Below, piece by piece: positions 19,479 to 28,176 of a stretch of 64,000 bases of DNA. The stretch is from positions 372,001-436,000 of the forward strand of contig CALGIJ010000019.1 in NCBI GenBank assembly GCA_937915545.1, given 5' to 3'. Source of the stretch: an uncultured Desulfobacterales bacterium. GTDB taxonomy: Bacteria; Desulfobacterota; Desulfobulbia; Desulfobulbales; Desulfocapsaceae. The translations under genes were made by a program, and so were the position numbers. How positions within the stretch are numbered: position 1 is the stretch's first letter; each line of letters opens with the position of its first letter. The notes beneath the pieces were generated by a model that made no database searches, had not been told where the DNA came from, and saw only the letters and a program-made list of their open reading frames with translations.

Positions 19479-19614
19479 TCAAGGGCTGTGAACGGGGGGG
19501 CGATCGCCAGGGCAGAGCCAGGCGATCGGTACATTCTCACCATGGCTGGACCAAACTCCCTGTCGGGAGGCAGGCTGGCCGAAACTCTCAATCCATAGGA
19601 CATGGAGGAATGGT

Positions 19615-20118
19615 ATGAAAGGAATGAACGCGATGGTAAAGGTCGGATTGGGCAAAGTACAGGCGCTGCTGCTTGCCGGTTTTCTGCTGCTGGGCTGCGC
19701 CTCTCTTGCCGGCGGGGCGGAGATGGCCACCAAGGAGGAATGTGTCGCCAAGGTGCAGGCGGCCCTCAAGCTGGTGGCCGACAAAGGGATCGACGAGGCC
19801 CTGCGCCAGGTGCAGGAAAGTACCGGGCCGTTTGTGTGGAAGGATTCTTATGTCTTCATCGCCACCGCCGACGAGGCCGTCGTCAAGGCCCATGCGGTCA
19901 AGCCGGGCCTGATTGGCAAATCGCTGCTCAATGTCAAGGACGTCGACGGCGTGATGATCTTCGCCGAGATCGCCAAGGCAGCTTCTTCGCCGGAAGGCAA
20001 GGGGTGGATCCACTACAAGTGGCCCAAGCCCGACGCCACCGAACCGTCACCGAAACACACCTATGTCGAGAAAGTTCCGGGTATGAACCTCTGTGTCGGC
20101 GCCGGATACCACGACTGA
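19615..20118 (+). CDS. Exported single-Cache-domain protein
   Basis: A 167-residue protein with an N-terminal export signal (about residues 14-35, LLLAGFLLLGCASLAGGAE). The sequence LLGC could be a lipobox, though its -2 Leu is unusual, and cleavage at AGGAE is also possible. The rest is one sCache_2-type sensor domain: GPFVWKDSYVFI, KPGLIGKSLLNVKDVDG, GKGWIHYKWPKP and VGAGYHD are typical. Such domains usually form the ligand-binding part of chemoreceptors and kinases, but here the domain is on its own. GGAGG lies seven bases before the ATG. Downstream of the chemoreceptor gene, it may act as a periplasmic ligand-binding partner; that role is inference. Confidence 0.85.
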   Translation: MKGMNAMVKVGLGKVQALLLAGFLLLGCASLAGGAEMATKEECVAKVQAALKLVADKGIDEALRQVQESTGPFVWKDSYVFIATADEAVVKAHAVKPGLIGKSLLNVKDVDGVMIFAEIAKAASSPEGKGWIHYKWPKPDATEPSPKHTYVEKVPGMNLCVGAGYHD

Positions 20119-20132
20119 TCTCCCACAGGTGC

Positions 20133-20152
20133 GGCCCGCCGGCGGGCGGGCC
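20133..20152 (+). terminator. Weak terminator candidate after the Cache gene
   Basis: GGCCCGCC (20133-20140) pairs with GGCGGGCC (20145-20152) across a four-base loop, 15 bases after the stop. There is no T-tract, so intrinsic termination is uncertain. Confidence 0.35.
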
Positions 20153-20209
20153 GTCCCGTGACGAACGTGGCCATGGCGGGAACAATATGGTGCCGAGCCG
20201 CGGCGAGGC

Positions 20210-20249
20210 AAAAAAACAAGAGGCCCCGGCCGCGGATGCGGCAGGGGCC
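20210..20249 (-). terminator. Rho-independent terminator of the polysaccharide locus
   Basis: On the minus strand, GGCCCC (20249-20244) pairs with GGGGCC (20227-20222), with inner GC pairing, and is followed by TCTTGTTTTTTTGCC. It begins about 20 bases after the stop of the GH26-like gene. The long T-run makes this a classical terminator. Confidence 0.8.
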
Positions 20250-20269
20250 GCCTTTCCCCCCTCCCTGCT

Positions 20270-21418
20270 TCAGGGAGAATGGGTCGGCTTTTTGGCTTGA
20301 AGCTGCGGTCGTTCGAGCCAGTAGGGAAGGCTGAGGCCGCGGCGGAAGGCGGCCAGGGCTTCTGGCGACGAGTTGACCCTGAGATTGCTGAAGGTTCCGT
20401 CGGCGTTGGCCCATCGTTCATGCCAGTAGACCGCTGCCCGCACCCTGGTATAGTGTGTGCGCAGCAGTTCCAATGCCTCGCTCAGCCACTCGGCCTTGCT
20501 GCCCTCGCCGGGGAATTCTCCGACCCCGAACTCGGCGACGAGAATCGGTTTTTCCTCGTCGAGCAGAGCGAGTTCCTGATATCCTTCTTCCATGACATTT
20601 TTGAACGAGGCCCAGTCGTCATCGGCGAACTGTTTGCCATATACGCTCAGTCCGAGCCAGTCGACATAGTCCGGCCCCGGATAATAGTTCGACATGCGGT
20701 TCCAGCCATCGTGGGGATAGGTGTAGTGATTGGCATGGAACCCCCAGAGGATATTGGCCGCCCCGCGGGCGCGCACGCGATCGACCACATAGCGGTAGGC
20801 CTTTTTGTACAGCTCCGGGCCGGTCTGCCCGGAGGGGCCGGCATGTTCACCGCCGTACCAGCAACCCGACCAGGGGAACCAGTTGCCGTTCATCTCCAGG
20901 CCCCAGGAGACGAGGAGGGGAACATTGGTCTCCTTGGCGGCGAGCGCCCACTGGTCGATATAGGCGTCCCATTTTCCGGCGAGAATCTCTTCGAGGCCAA
21001 AACGGTCGGGCGGCTTTTCCTGGTCGTAGGGGCGATCCCAGGGGGACCAGAAGATCAGGGGAATGGAGCCGTGCCTGATGATGAGCGAGACGTTTTTCGA
21101 CGGGAAGGTCATTTCCCCCCAGAAGCTCGAAGAAGCGATGATCGCCTGGTGTTTGCCGACCATGCGCTCGAACTTCTCTATAGCTTCGAGGGTGACTTTG
21201 TCTTCCGAATTGCCAAAATCGAGGAAAGCGCCACAGTAGGCGCCATCGCTGGGGAAGATCAGGGCCGGTTGCTTGGCATCGCCAGGAAGCGGGCCCTGCT
21301 GCTTCGGGACTTCCGCCGCTACTCCACCGCCAAGACAGAGCAGCAGAGCGGTGGCGAGGAGGAGGGTGGCGAGCCGTGATGGCCGCAGGTCTCTCGAGAA
21401 AAGGCCAAGGTATTTCAT
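20270..21418 (-). CDS. Exported GH26-like glycoside hydrolase (beta-mannanase type)
   Basis: A 382-residue protein with a signal peptide (about residues 16-36, ending GGVAAEV) and a (beta/alpha)8 hydrolase domain like that of family 26 mannanases. The acid/base glutamate is E175 in SWGLEMNGNWFPW and the nucleophile is E296 in ILVAEFGVGEF. Clan-type aromatic residues line the site (IFWSPWD, WGFHANHYTYP, VYWHERW). It lies 40 bases after the polysaccharide synthase gene and ends at a strong terminator. It therefore probably trims or cleaves that polymer in the periplasm or outside the cell. The actual substrate, mannan or a hexosamine polymer, cannot be decided from sequence. Confidence 0.85.
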   Translation of the reverse strand: MKYLGLFSRDLRPSRLATLLLATALLLCLGGGVAAEVPKQQGPLPGDAKQPALIFPSDGAYCGAFLDFGNSEDKVTLEAIEKFERMVGKHQAIIASSSFWGEMTFPSKNVSLIIRHGSIPLIFWSPWDRPYDQEKPPDRFGLEEILAGKWDAYIDQWALAAKETNVPLLVSWGLEMNGNWFPWSGCWYGGEHAGPSGQTGPELYKKAYRYVVDRVRARGAANILWGFHANHYTYPHDGWNRMSNYYPGPDYVDWLGLSVYGKQFADDDWASFKNVMEEGYQELALLDEEKPILVAEFGVGEFPGEGSKAEWLSEALELLRTHYTRVRAAVYWHERWANADGTFSNLRVNSSPEALAAFRRGLSLPYWLERPQLQAKKPTHSP

Positions 21419-21458
21419 TATTCTTCCGAAAGGCTCGCCGTTGTTGTCCGCTGGCCCC

Positions 21459-24400
21459 TCAATGGGTCACCACCGAGGCCGTCCGTTTCAGCTTGTCCCA
21501 GCGCACCCAGGCCCCCTTAAGCGCTTTCTGGATCGATTTCCACACCACCCAGGCGAGCAGTGGGCGGTATAAAAAGCGCATTGGCACCATGAGCCAGGCC
21601 TGGCGCAGGGGTTCGCCTTCGACCAGACAGGCGGCGACGGCGAGAAAGAGGTCGGTGAGCAGGAAGACGACAAAATACAGGGAGATTTCCGCACCCGCAC
21701 CCCAGAAGAGCGACAGGAGCAGCAGCAGATCGACCAAGGGCGTCAGCGCCACCAGGAAAATCTGAAAAAACCATGTTCCCGGCAGACTGAACCAGCCGAG
21801 CGGGCCCTGCCCGGGCTTGAACACCAGGTCGCGGTGTTTCCACAGGCATTGCAAGGTGCCGAAGCCCCAGCGGAAACGCTGGCGAGTGAGGTCGGTGAAA
21901 GACTCGGGGACTTCGGTCCAGGCGATAGCCTGGGGCGCGTAGCGGACCTGTCGACCGAGGCGATGCAGGGCGAGGGTGAGGTCGGTGTCTTCGGCGAGGG
22001 TGTCGGTGCTGATTCCGCCCGCCGCGATGACCGCACTCTTGCGCAGGCAGCTTGCTGCGCCCGGCACCACGGTGATGCAGTCGAGGAGGTCGTAGGCCCT
22101 TCTGTCGAGGTTGAAGCCGCAGATATATTCGAGAGACTGGCAGCGGGCTATGAAGGTTCGGGCATTGCCGACCCTGACGTGGCCGGAGACGGCCGCTACG
22201 GTATCGTCACGCAGGGGGGCGACGAGGTGGGCGATGGTGTCCGGGGTAAAGCGCGTATCGGCATCGAGGGTGACGAGGACCTCGTGGTCGGCGACGACGA
22301 AGCCGGTCTGCAGGGCCCGCGCCTTGCCGCGGTTGGGGGTGGTCACCAGGCGGACGCGCGAGTCGGCGGCGGCTATCTCGCCAACGATGGCGGCGGTGGC
22401 ATCGCTCGAGCCATCATCGACAACCACGACCTGCAGGAGCCCGGCATAACGGGTGTCAAGCAGGGCGGCGAGGGTCTCGCGGATGACCTTGGCCTCGTTG
22501 AAGGCGGCGAGGACGACGCTTACCGGCGGGTGGAAAGGCTGCAGTAGGATGTTGCGCTTTTCGCGGCGGCGGTGCACGAAGGCCAGTGCGGCGACGAAGA
22601 GGGCGCGGACGAAGGTCAGCACCGTGGCCACGATCATGAAGGCCCACAGCAGTTCCTCGACCACGTGCAGGGCCTTGAAGCCGGAAGCGGACACCACCTG
22701 GGCCAGCGAGGGGTGTTCGGCTCGCTGTGGCGGCATGAGGAACTCGGGGCCGACGCCGAGCATCGCCCCGAGGGGGACGATGCTGTCGCCACGCCTCTTG
22801 AGGTAGGCGATGATCTCCGGCAGGGCGGCCACCGTGGCGCTGCGGTTGCCCCCGGCGTCATGGAGGAGGATGACGTTGCCATGGGGGCGCAGCTCTTTGA
22901 TCCGTTCGATGATGCTTTCACGGGTGGCGTCATGCCAGTCTTCGGGGTCGACGTTGTTGGAGACGGTGAGATAGCCCAGGCTCTGCGCCAGCTGCACCGC
23001 CCGCAGTTCCGATTCGAGGTGGGGGCGGGAGTCGGCGTTGTAGGGTGGGCGGAAGAGAGTCGTCGAACGGTTGGTGACGGTCTCGATGAGGCGCTCGGTG
23101 GCGTTCAGTTCGAGGAAGGCGCGCTCGTTGGAGACAGTCGCCAGGTTCGGGTGGGTATAGGTGTGGATGCCTATCTCGTGCCCTTCGTCGACGATGCGCC
23201 GTACCAGCGCCGGATACGACTCGATGTTGCTGCCGATGAGAAAGAAAGCCGCTTTGACCTCTTCCCTCTTGAGAATGTCGAGGATGCGTGGCGTATAGAC
23301 CGGGTCAGGGCCATCGTCGAAGGTGATTGTCACCTGGTCGGCTCCGCCCTGGCCCTGGTGGTAGACGGTGCGGTAGGTCGGGAATTTCTCGAGGTGTTCG
23401 ATGACCGTGCCGTTTTCGTCAAGGCTCACCTGCCGTGCGCCGTCCTCCCAGGTCGGCTCGACGGTGAGGAATTCCCCGGTTCCGACATGTGAGGTCTTGC
23501 CCTCGGCCCGCATCTGGCCCAAAGCGGCGAGGTCTCGGGCGCTGGGGGTATTGATATCGTGTATCGCCAGGACCTTCCAGACTCCCGGGTCTTCCGTCCC
23601 GAGGCGGGAGATGGCGATCCCTCCCGCCTGGGAGGAGGCGACGAGGCGCATCTGGTTGAAGGCGGTGATCGCATCGAGGAACCACACGGTGTGCGGGACG
23701 CCGTTGTCGAGATACTGGAAGTGGGGATTGAGCGAGTGGCTGCCGATATCCTCGGGCCGCAGCCCGGCGCGACCGGCCCGGGTCATGACATCGTCGAAGT
23801 CGATCTCCTCCGCCGGCAGCTCGTCGGCGGCCCAGTCATAGCCGTAGGAGCCGATGGCCACCACCCATTGTCCAGGTTGGCCGTATTCGGTCATCGTCGC
23901 CAGCCAGCCGCTGAACCATTCCTGGCTGGCGATCGGGCCGGGGGGATCCTTTTCCGAGTTTTCGTCGTGCAGGATAGCGACGAAGCGGTCGACGCCCGCG
24001 GCCAGCTTCTCCAGGTCGTAGACGTTCAACTCCATTCCTGCCGGAATGCACAGCCACAGCTCCATTTTTATGTCATGAAGAGCCGTGGCCAGATCGAGGA
24101 GAAAGGCGGTCATCGCCTGCCGGTAAGAGACGTCGATCTCCACCCAGTCGATGACCACGCCGCCGGCTCCCGCCGCCCGCAGCTCGGCGAGGAGCGCTCC
24201 GACAAAGTGGGCACGGCGGTCTTCCGGGCCGTTGATGATCCCTTCGACCGCCTCGGGGTTGGCATCGTCGCCGTCGAGGTTGTTGAGCAAAGGCAGCAGA
24301 ACGAGATGATGTTTTTTGGCGAGATCAGCGGCCAGGGTGTCGCGCTTGACCGCCATGTTGCCCTCGCCATCGGTCATGGTCAGCCATTCCGGGCAGAGGT

Positions 24401-24800
24401 GGGTGAGCTCGTTGCCGTGTTCCCGCAGGGATTCGTAGCTGCCCGGGTCCCAATCGACGGAAAAGCCGAGGCGAACGACGCCCGGGGGGCGGTCGCGGTG
24501 GCGGCTGGCGGGCTGGGACTGGTCGGTGGCGGGGGCTTTGGCGAAATCATTCCACAAGGCCTTGTGTTTCCCGGGAATAACTTGCGCGTCGCGGGTTTCG
24601 AGGACCTTGAGTCTGGCCTTCATTTCACGGATGGTCGCCGGCAGTTGCAGCTGCGAGGTGACGAGAAGCGATTGGAAAAAAAGCACCAGGGCAACGAAGA
24701 GCAGCGTCGCCGAAAGAACGATGAGCAGCCGTAGCCGAGGCCATCGCTTGCCCTTGGTATCGAGGAAGACGAAATATTCGTCGTCGCGCTGCGTTGTCAT
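21459..24800 (-). CDS. Three-domain polysaccharide protein: GH18-like, CE4 deacetylase and GT2 synthase
   Basis: A 1113-residue membrane protein. One TM helix (about 24-43) leads to a GH18-like domain (about 108-420, with LGFSVDWD and GGVVIDWVEID). A NodB/CE4 deacetylase follows, with its motifs intact: TFDDGPDP (about 490), HTYTHPN (about 545), FRPPYNAD, DPEDWHDA and ILLHDAGG. Next come a TM segment (about 705-725) and a processive GT2 domain (VSVVLAAFNEA about 759, LDADTRF about 842, AEDTDL about 935, QRFRW about 975), ending in TM helices. It thus combines polymer synthesis with extracytoplasmic deacetylation, comparable to PgaC plus PgaB in one chain. The ATG at 24798-24800 is the best start, though its ribosome site is weak. 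The polymer is unknown; poly-N-acetylglucosamine-like is the best guess. Confidence 0.88.
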   Translation of the reverse strand: MTTQRDDEYFVFLDTKGKRWPRLRLLIVLSATLLFVALVLFFQSLLVTSQLQLPATIREMKARLKVLETRDAQVIPGKHKALWNDFAKAPATDQSQPASRHRDRPPGVVRLGFSVDWDPGSYESLREHGNELTHLCPEWLTMTDGEGNMAVKRDTLAADLAKKHHLVLLPLLNNLDGDDANPEAVEGIINGPEDRRAHFVGALLAELRAAGAGGVVIDWVEIDVSYRQAMTAFLLDLATALHDIKMELWLCIPAGMELNVYDLEKLAAGVDRFVAILHDENSEKDPPGPIASQEWFSGWLATMTEYGQPGQWVVAIGSYGYDWAADELPAEEIDFDDVMTRAGRAGLRPEDIGSHSLNPHFQYLDNGVPHTVWFLDAITAFNQMRLVASSQAGGIAISRLGTEDPGVWKVLAIHDINTPSARDLAALGQMRAEGKTSHVGTGEFLTVEPTWEDGARQVSLDENGTVIEHLEKFPTYRTVYHQGQGGADQVTITFDDGPDPVYTPRILDILKREEVKAAFFLIGSNIESYPALVRRIVDEGHEIGIHTYTHPNLATVSNERAFLELNATERLIETVTNRSTTLFRPPYNADSRPHLESELRAVQLAQSLGYLTVSNNVDPEDWHDATRESIIERIKELRPHGNVILLHDAGGNRSATVAALPEIIAYLKRRGDSIVPLGAMLGVGPEFLMPPQRAEHPSLAQVVSASGFKALHVVEELLWAFMIVATVLTFVRALFVAALAFVHRRREKRNILLQPFHPPVSVVLAAFNEAKVIRETLAALLDTRYAGLLQVVVVDDGSSDATAAIVGEIAAADSRVRLVTTPNRGKARALQTGFVVADHEVLVTLDADTRFTPDTIAHLVAPLRDDTVAAVSGHVRVGNARTFIARCQSLEYICGFNLDRRAYDLLDCITVVPGAASCLRKSAVIAAGGISTDTLAEDTDLTLALHRLGRQVRYAPQAIAWTEVPESFTDLTRQRFRWGFGTLQCLWKHRDLVFKPGQGPLGWFSLPGTWFFQIFLVALTPLVDLLLLLSLFWGAGAEISLYFVVFLLTDLFLAVAACLVEGEPLRQAWLMVPMRFLYRPLLAWVVWKSIQKALKGAWVRWDKLKRTASVVTH

Positions 24801-25132
24801 CGAGGAGTTGTCGGCGGACCGTCGCCCTGTAACTATGACGCCCGCCGGTGGCGGCAGGTGATTGATGCCGCCCGATTGGCGGAAGGCGGTATGGGGGGAC
24901 AATACTCCCGCTTTGACGGTTGCGCAAGAGGGGCGATAGAGGTGGTGATACAGTGGCCCGGCGCGCAAGGCTGGCGGCAGGGAGCGGCGGAAAAGGCCTT
25001 GATCGAGCCGCGAGAAAGGGTGTAGTGTGCTCGCTGCGGATACGCTGCCGCCGCTGACCAGGCCTCCTCGCGGGAGGACGTGGCCCTGCGACGGCGGCGG
25101 GCAACCTCTCATCTCAACGTAAGAAAGCGGCC
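24801..25132. other. Divergent intergenic region between the polysaccharide synthase gene and nadB
   Basis: 332 bases of G+C-rich sequence. The leftward reading frame stays open across it but has no ribosome site and encodes a Pro/Arg-rich stretch typical of non-coding G+C-rich DNA. On the nadB side, TTGATC with TAGTGT 18 bases later (about 24998-25028) is a weak promoter candidate. No convincing promoter was found for the synthase gene. Confidence 0.5.
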
Positions 25133-26773
25133 ATGGCGGATGTACAGACGGATTTCCTGGTTGTCGGCAGCGGTGTCGCCGGCTTGATGTTTGCCCTCAA
25201 AGCGGCGCGTGTCGGCACGGTGGCCCTGGTCACCAAGAAAGAGGCCATGGACAGCAACACCAACCTCGCCCAGGGCGGCATCGCCTCGGTGTTCGGCAGC
25301 CGTGACAGCTTCGACCTGCATATCACCGATACCCTCGACTCGGGCGACGGCCTGTGTAACCGCGAGGTGGTGGCGATGGTGGTGCAGAACGGACCCGAGC
25401 GCATCCGGGAACTGCTCGATCTCGGCGTCTGCTTCAACAAGAGCGGTCAGGTTGAAGGCGGCGAGGGTGCCGACCTTGACCTCGGCCGCGAAGGCGGCCA
25501 CTCGCGGAACCGTATCGTCCACGCCCTCGACATGACCGGCCGTGAGGTGGAGCGGGTGCTGGTCGACAGGGTGCGCAGCCACCCCAATATCAGGCTCTAT
25601 GAGAACCATATCGCCATCGACCTCATCATCCAGTCGACGCGGCTCAAGCGCGGCGTGGTCACCGCCACCCACGAGGCCACCTGCTGCGGCGCCTATGTCC
25701 TCGAGCGCCACAGCCGCCGGGTCAAGACCTTCGCCGCCGGCATCACCCTGCTCGCCACCGGCGGTTCGGGCAAGGTCTACCTCTATACCAGCAACCCCGA
25801 CATCGCCACCGGCGACGGCATCGCCATGGCCTACCGCGCCGGAGCGACGGTGGCCAACATGGAGTTCGTGCAGTTCCACCCCACCTGTCTCTTCCACCCG
25901 GCAGCCAAGAACTTCCTCATCTCCGAGGCGGTGCGCGGCGAGGGCGGCATCCTCATCGACGCCTCGGGGCGGGCCTTCATGAGTGACTACGACCCGCGGC
26001 GCGACCTCGCCTGCCGCGATATCGTCGCCCGGGCCATCGACACCGAGATGAAAAAGAGCGGCGCCGACTCGGTGTTCCTCGACATCTCCCATAAGGACGG
26101 GGAGATGGTGCGTCGCCGCTTCCCCAATATCTACGCCAAGTGCCTCGAGTACGGCATGGATATCACCCGCGAGCCAATCCCGGTGGTGCCGGCGGCTCAC
26201 TATATGTGCGGCGGCGTGGTCACCGACATGCTTGGCCGCACCGATATCCGCCACCTCTACGCGGTGGGGGAGACCGCCTGCACCGGCCTGCACGGCGCCA
26301 ATCGCCTGGCCAGCAACTCGCTGCTCGAGGCCCTGGTCTACGCCCATGCCGCGGCGCAGGAAGCCGAGCGCGAGCTCGCCGCCCTGGGTGACCACGGCCG
26401 GCCTGAGCTGCCGGCCTGGGATGAGACCGGCACCAGCGACAGCGACGAGATGATCGTCATCACCCACAACTGGGACGAGATCCGCCGCCTGATGTGGAAC
26501 TACGTCGGCATCGTCCGTTCCGACAAGCGCCTCGAGCGGGCGCAGCGGCGCATCGAGATCATCCGCAGCGAGATCCGCGAATACTACTGGAACTTCAAGG
26601 TGGTCCCCGACCTCATCGAGTTGCGCAACATCGCCGAGGTCGCCGACCTGATCATCAAGTGCGCCCTCTACCGCAAGGAGAGCCGCGGCCTGCACTACAC
26701 CCTGCAGTACCCCCAACGCGACGACCTGCGCTGGCAGAAGGACACCATCCTTCGCCAGCCCTTCGTCGGCTGA
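25133..26773 (+). CDS. nadB: L-aspartate oxidase
   Basis: The first enzyme of de novo NAD synthesis; it oxidises L-aspartate to iminoaspartate with FAD. The 546-residue protein has the N-terminal FAD site DFLVVGSGVAGLMFALKAA, the substrate loop NTNLAQGGIASVF, the motif HSRNRIVHALDMTG, and VPAAHYMCGGVVTDMLGRT near the active site. The C-terminal helical domain is complete. In low-oxygen bacteria fumarate can serve as electron acceptor. No other nad gene is adjacent. A two-way terminator follows the stop. The ribosome site (GTAAGAAAG) is weak. Confidence 0.95.
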   Translation: MADVQTDFLVVGSGVAGLMFALKAARVGTVALVTKKEAMDSNTNLAQGGIASVFGSRDSFDLHITDTLDSGDGLCNREVVAMVVQNGPERIRELLDLGVCFNKSGQVEGGEGADLDLGREGGHSRNRIVHALDMTGREVERVLVDRVRSHPNIRLYENHIAIDLIIQSTRLKRGVVTATHEATCCGAYVLERHSRRVKTFAAGITLLATGGSGKVYLYTSNPDIATGDGIAMAYRAGATVANMEFVQFHPTCLFHPAAKNFLISEAVRGEGGILIDASGRAFMSDYDPRRDLACRDIVARAIDTEMKKSGADSVFLDISHKDGEMVRRRFPNIYAKCLEYGMDITREPIPVVPAAHYMCGGVVTDMLGRTDIRHLYAVGETACTGLHGANRLASNSLLEALVYAHAAAQEAERELAALGDHGRPELPAWDETGTSDSDEMIVITHNWDEIRRLMWNYVGIVRSDKRLERAQRRIEIIRSEIREYYWNFKVVPDLIELRNIAEVADLIIKCALYRKESRGLHYTLQYPQRDDLRWQKDTILRQPFVG

Positions 26774-26795
26774 GCGCCGTCCTTGTCATTTTCTA

Positions 26796-26835
26796 GGCGG
26801 CCCGGAGGAAGAAACCTCCGCGGCCGCCTTTTTTA
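26796..26835. terminator. Bidirectional terminator between nadB and the OFA permease gene
   Basis: GGCGGCC and CGGAGG pair with CCTCCG and GGCCGCC around a short A-rich loop (GAAGAAA), with TTTTTTA following on the plus strand. It serves nadB and probably also ends the leftward lactate-cluster transcript that approaches from the other side. Confidence 0.85.
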
Positions 26836-26842
26836 TTGTCTT

Positions 26843-28027
26843 TCAGGGAGACTCGCGCAGCTCGGTGACATGATGCGGGCCGCGGCCGAGCCGGGCGGAG
26901 AACAGGGCCGCCAGCACGAGCAGGCCGCCGAGGATCTGCAAGGGCAGGGTGAAGCTGGCGGTACGGTCAAAGAGCATCCCGGCGGCCAGTGGGGCCAGGG
27001 CGGCGGGGATGTTGGCCGAGAACAGCCAGCCGTAGACCTGGCCGACATGGCGGTGACCCCAGATGCCGGCCACCGTGGCGGCATAGAGCACCAGCACCCC
27101 GCCGTAATGAAAGCCGGCCAGCAGGGCATAGAGCCACAGGCCGCGGTCGCTGACGAGGATCAACGGCGAGAGCAGCAGCACCATCGCCTGACCGGCGAGG
27201 TTGAGGCGGATGGCGTGGCGCGGCTGCAGGCGGTCGGCCAGCGCTCCCCAGGCCACCCGGCCGCAGGCGTTGGCGAGGGCGAAGAGGGCCACCGCGGTGA
27301 CCCCGGCGGCCACCGCGCCTTCGGGAAAGAGTTCCTTGAGGTTGGCGTTGACGGTGAAGCCGGCGGCGAGGCCGGCAATCATCGCCAGGTAGAGCAGGCG
27401 GAAGCGGGGGTCGGCGACCACCTCTCTTGCCGCCAGGGGCAGGGGCTGGCTGGTCTTGTGTCCCGCCTCGGGGGGATTTCTCATCAAGAGGCCGCTGCAG
27501 ACGACGAGCGCCAGGAAGATGGCGCCAAAGAGGAGGAAGGTGGCGAAGGGCGTCCAGCCGGCGCTGGCGACCAGCGTGCCGGCGGCCTGACTGACCAGGG
27601 CGGCGCCGCCGCCGAAGCCGGCCACCGCCACCCCGGTGACCAGGCCCTTCTGGTCGGGGAACCAGCGGATACAGGTGGCGATAGGCACGATATAGGCGAA
27701 GCCGGCGCCGATGCCGGCCACCAGGCCGATGCCGACGACGGTGAAGGCGAAGTGTGTCGAGCCGAGGGAGGCGAGCATCCAACCGCTGCCGAAGAACAAG
27801 CCGCCGCACACCGCGCAGAAGCGCGGCCCGAGACGCGGCAGGAGGGTCCCGGTGACGATCATGGTCGCCGGAAAGACAAAGTAGAAGAGGGTGAAGGGCA
27901 GCTGCACCGGGCCCTGCAGCAGGCCGGTGAGCTCGCGGATGGGACGGACGTAGACTGACCAGGAGTAGGTGGCGCCGAGGCAGATCTGCATGACCAGGGC
28001 GGCGAGGAGGATCAGGTATCGTTGCAT
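26843..28027 (-). CDS. OFA-family MFS carboxylate transporter
   Basis: A 394-residue, 12-helix major facilitator of the oxalate/formate antiporter group. It opens with the family hallmark LGATYSWSVYVRPI, and VPIATCIRWFPDQKGLVTGVAVAGFGGG is also typical. Members move monocarboxylates or dicarboxylates. It is the last gene of the leftward lactate cluster, 149 bases after the LUD/Fe-S gene, so lactate or pyruvate is the likeliest substrate. A hairpin in the preceding gap (GGTCGGGG at 28097 with CCCCGACC at 28118) may reduce read-through into it. Substrate assignment is inference. Confidence 0.85.
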   Translation of the reverse strand: MQRYLILLAALVMQICLGATYSWSVYVRPIRELTGLLQGPVQLPFTLFYFVFPATMIVTGTLLPRLGPRFCAVCGGLFFGSGWMLASLGSTHFAFTVVGIGLVAGIGAGFAYIVPIATCIRWFPDQKGLVTGVAVAGFGGGAALVSQAAGTLVASAGWTPFATFLLFGAIFLALVVCSGLLMRNPPEAGHKTSQPLPLAAREVVADPRFRLLYLAMIAGLAAGFTVNANLKELFPEGAVAAGVTAVALFALANACGRVAWGALADRLQPRHAIRLNLAGQAMVLLLSPLILVSDRGLWLYALLAGFHYGGVLVLYAATVAGIWGHRHVGQVYGWLFSANIPAALAPLAAGMLFDRTASFTLPLQILGGLLVLAALFSARLGRGPHHVTELRESP

Positions 28028-28176
28028 GGCGGAGGCGGTGGGAAAAAGACCATGGGCTCATCGGCAGGGACGCAGTGGCCGCCCCTGCCCAGCTGCGGTC
28101 GGGGGCCGTGGTGGCGTCCCCGACCATGGCGCCGGCGGGCACGGAAGGCTGTGCCCTGCCGGTTGGCGGCAGCCTC

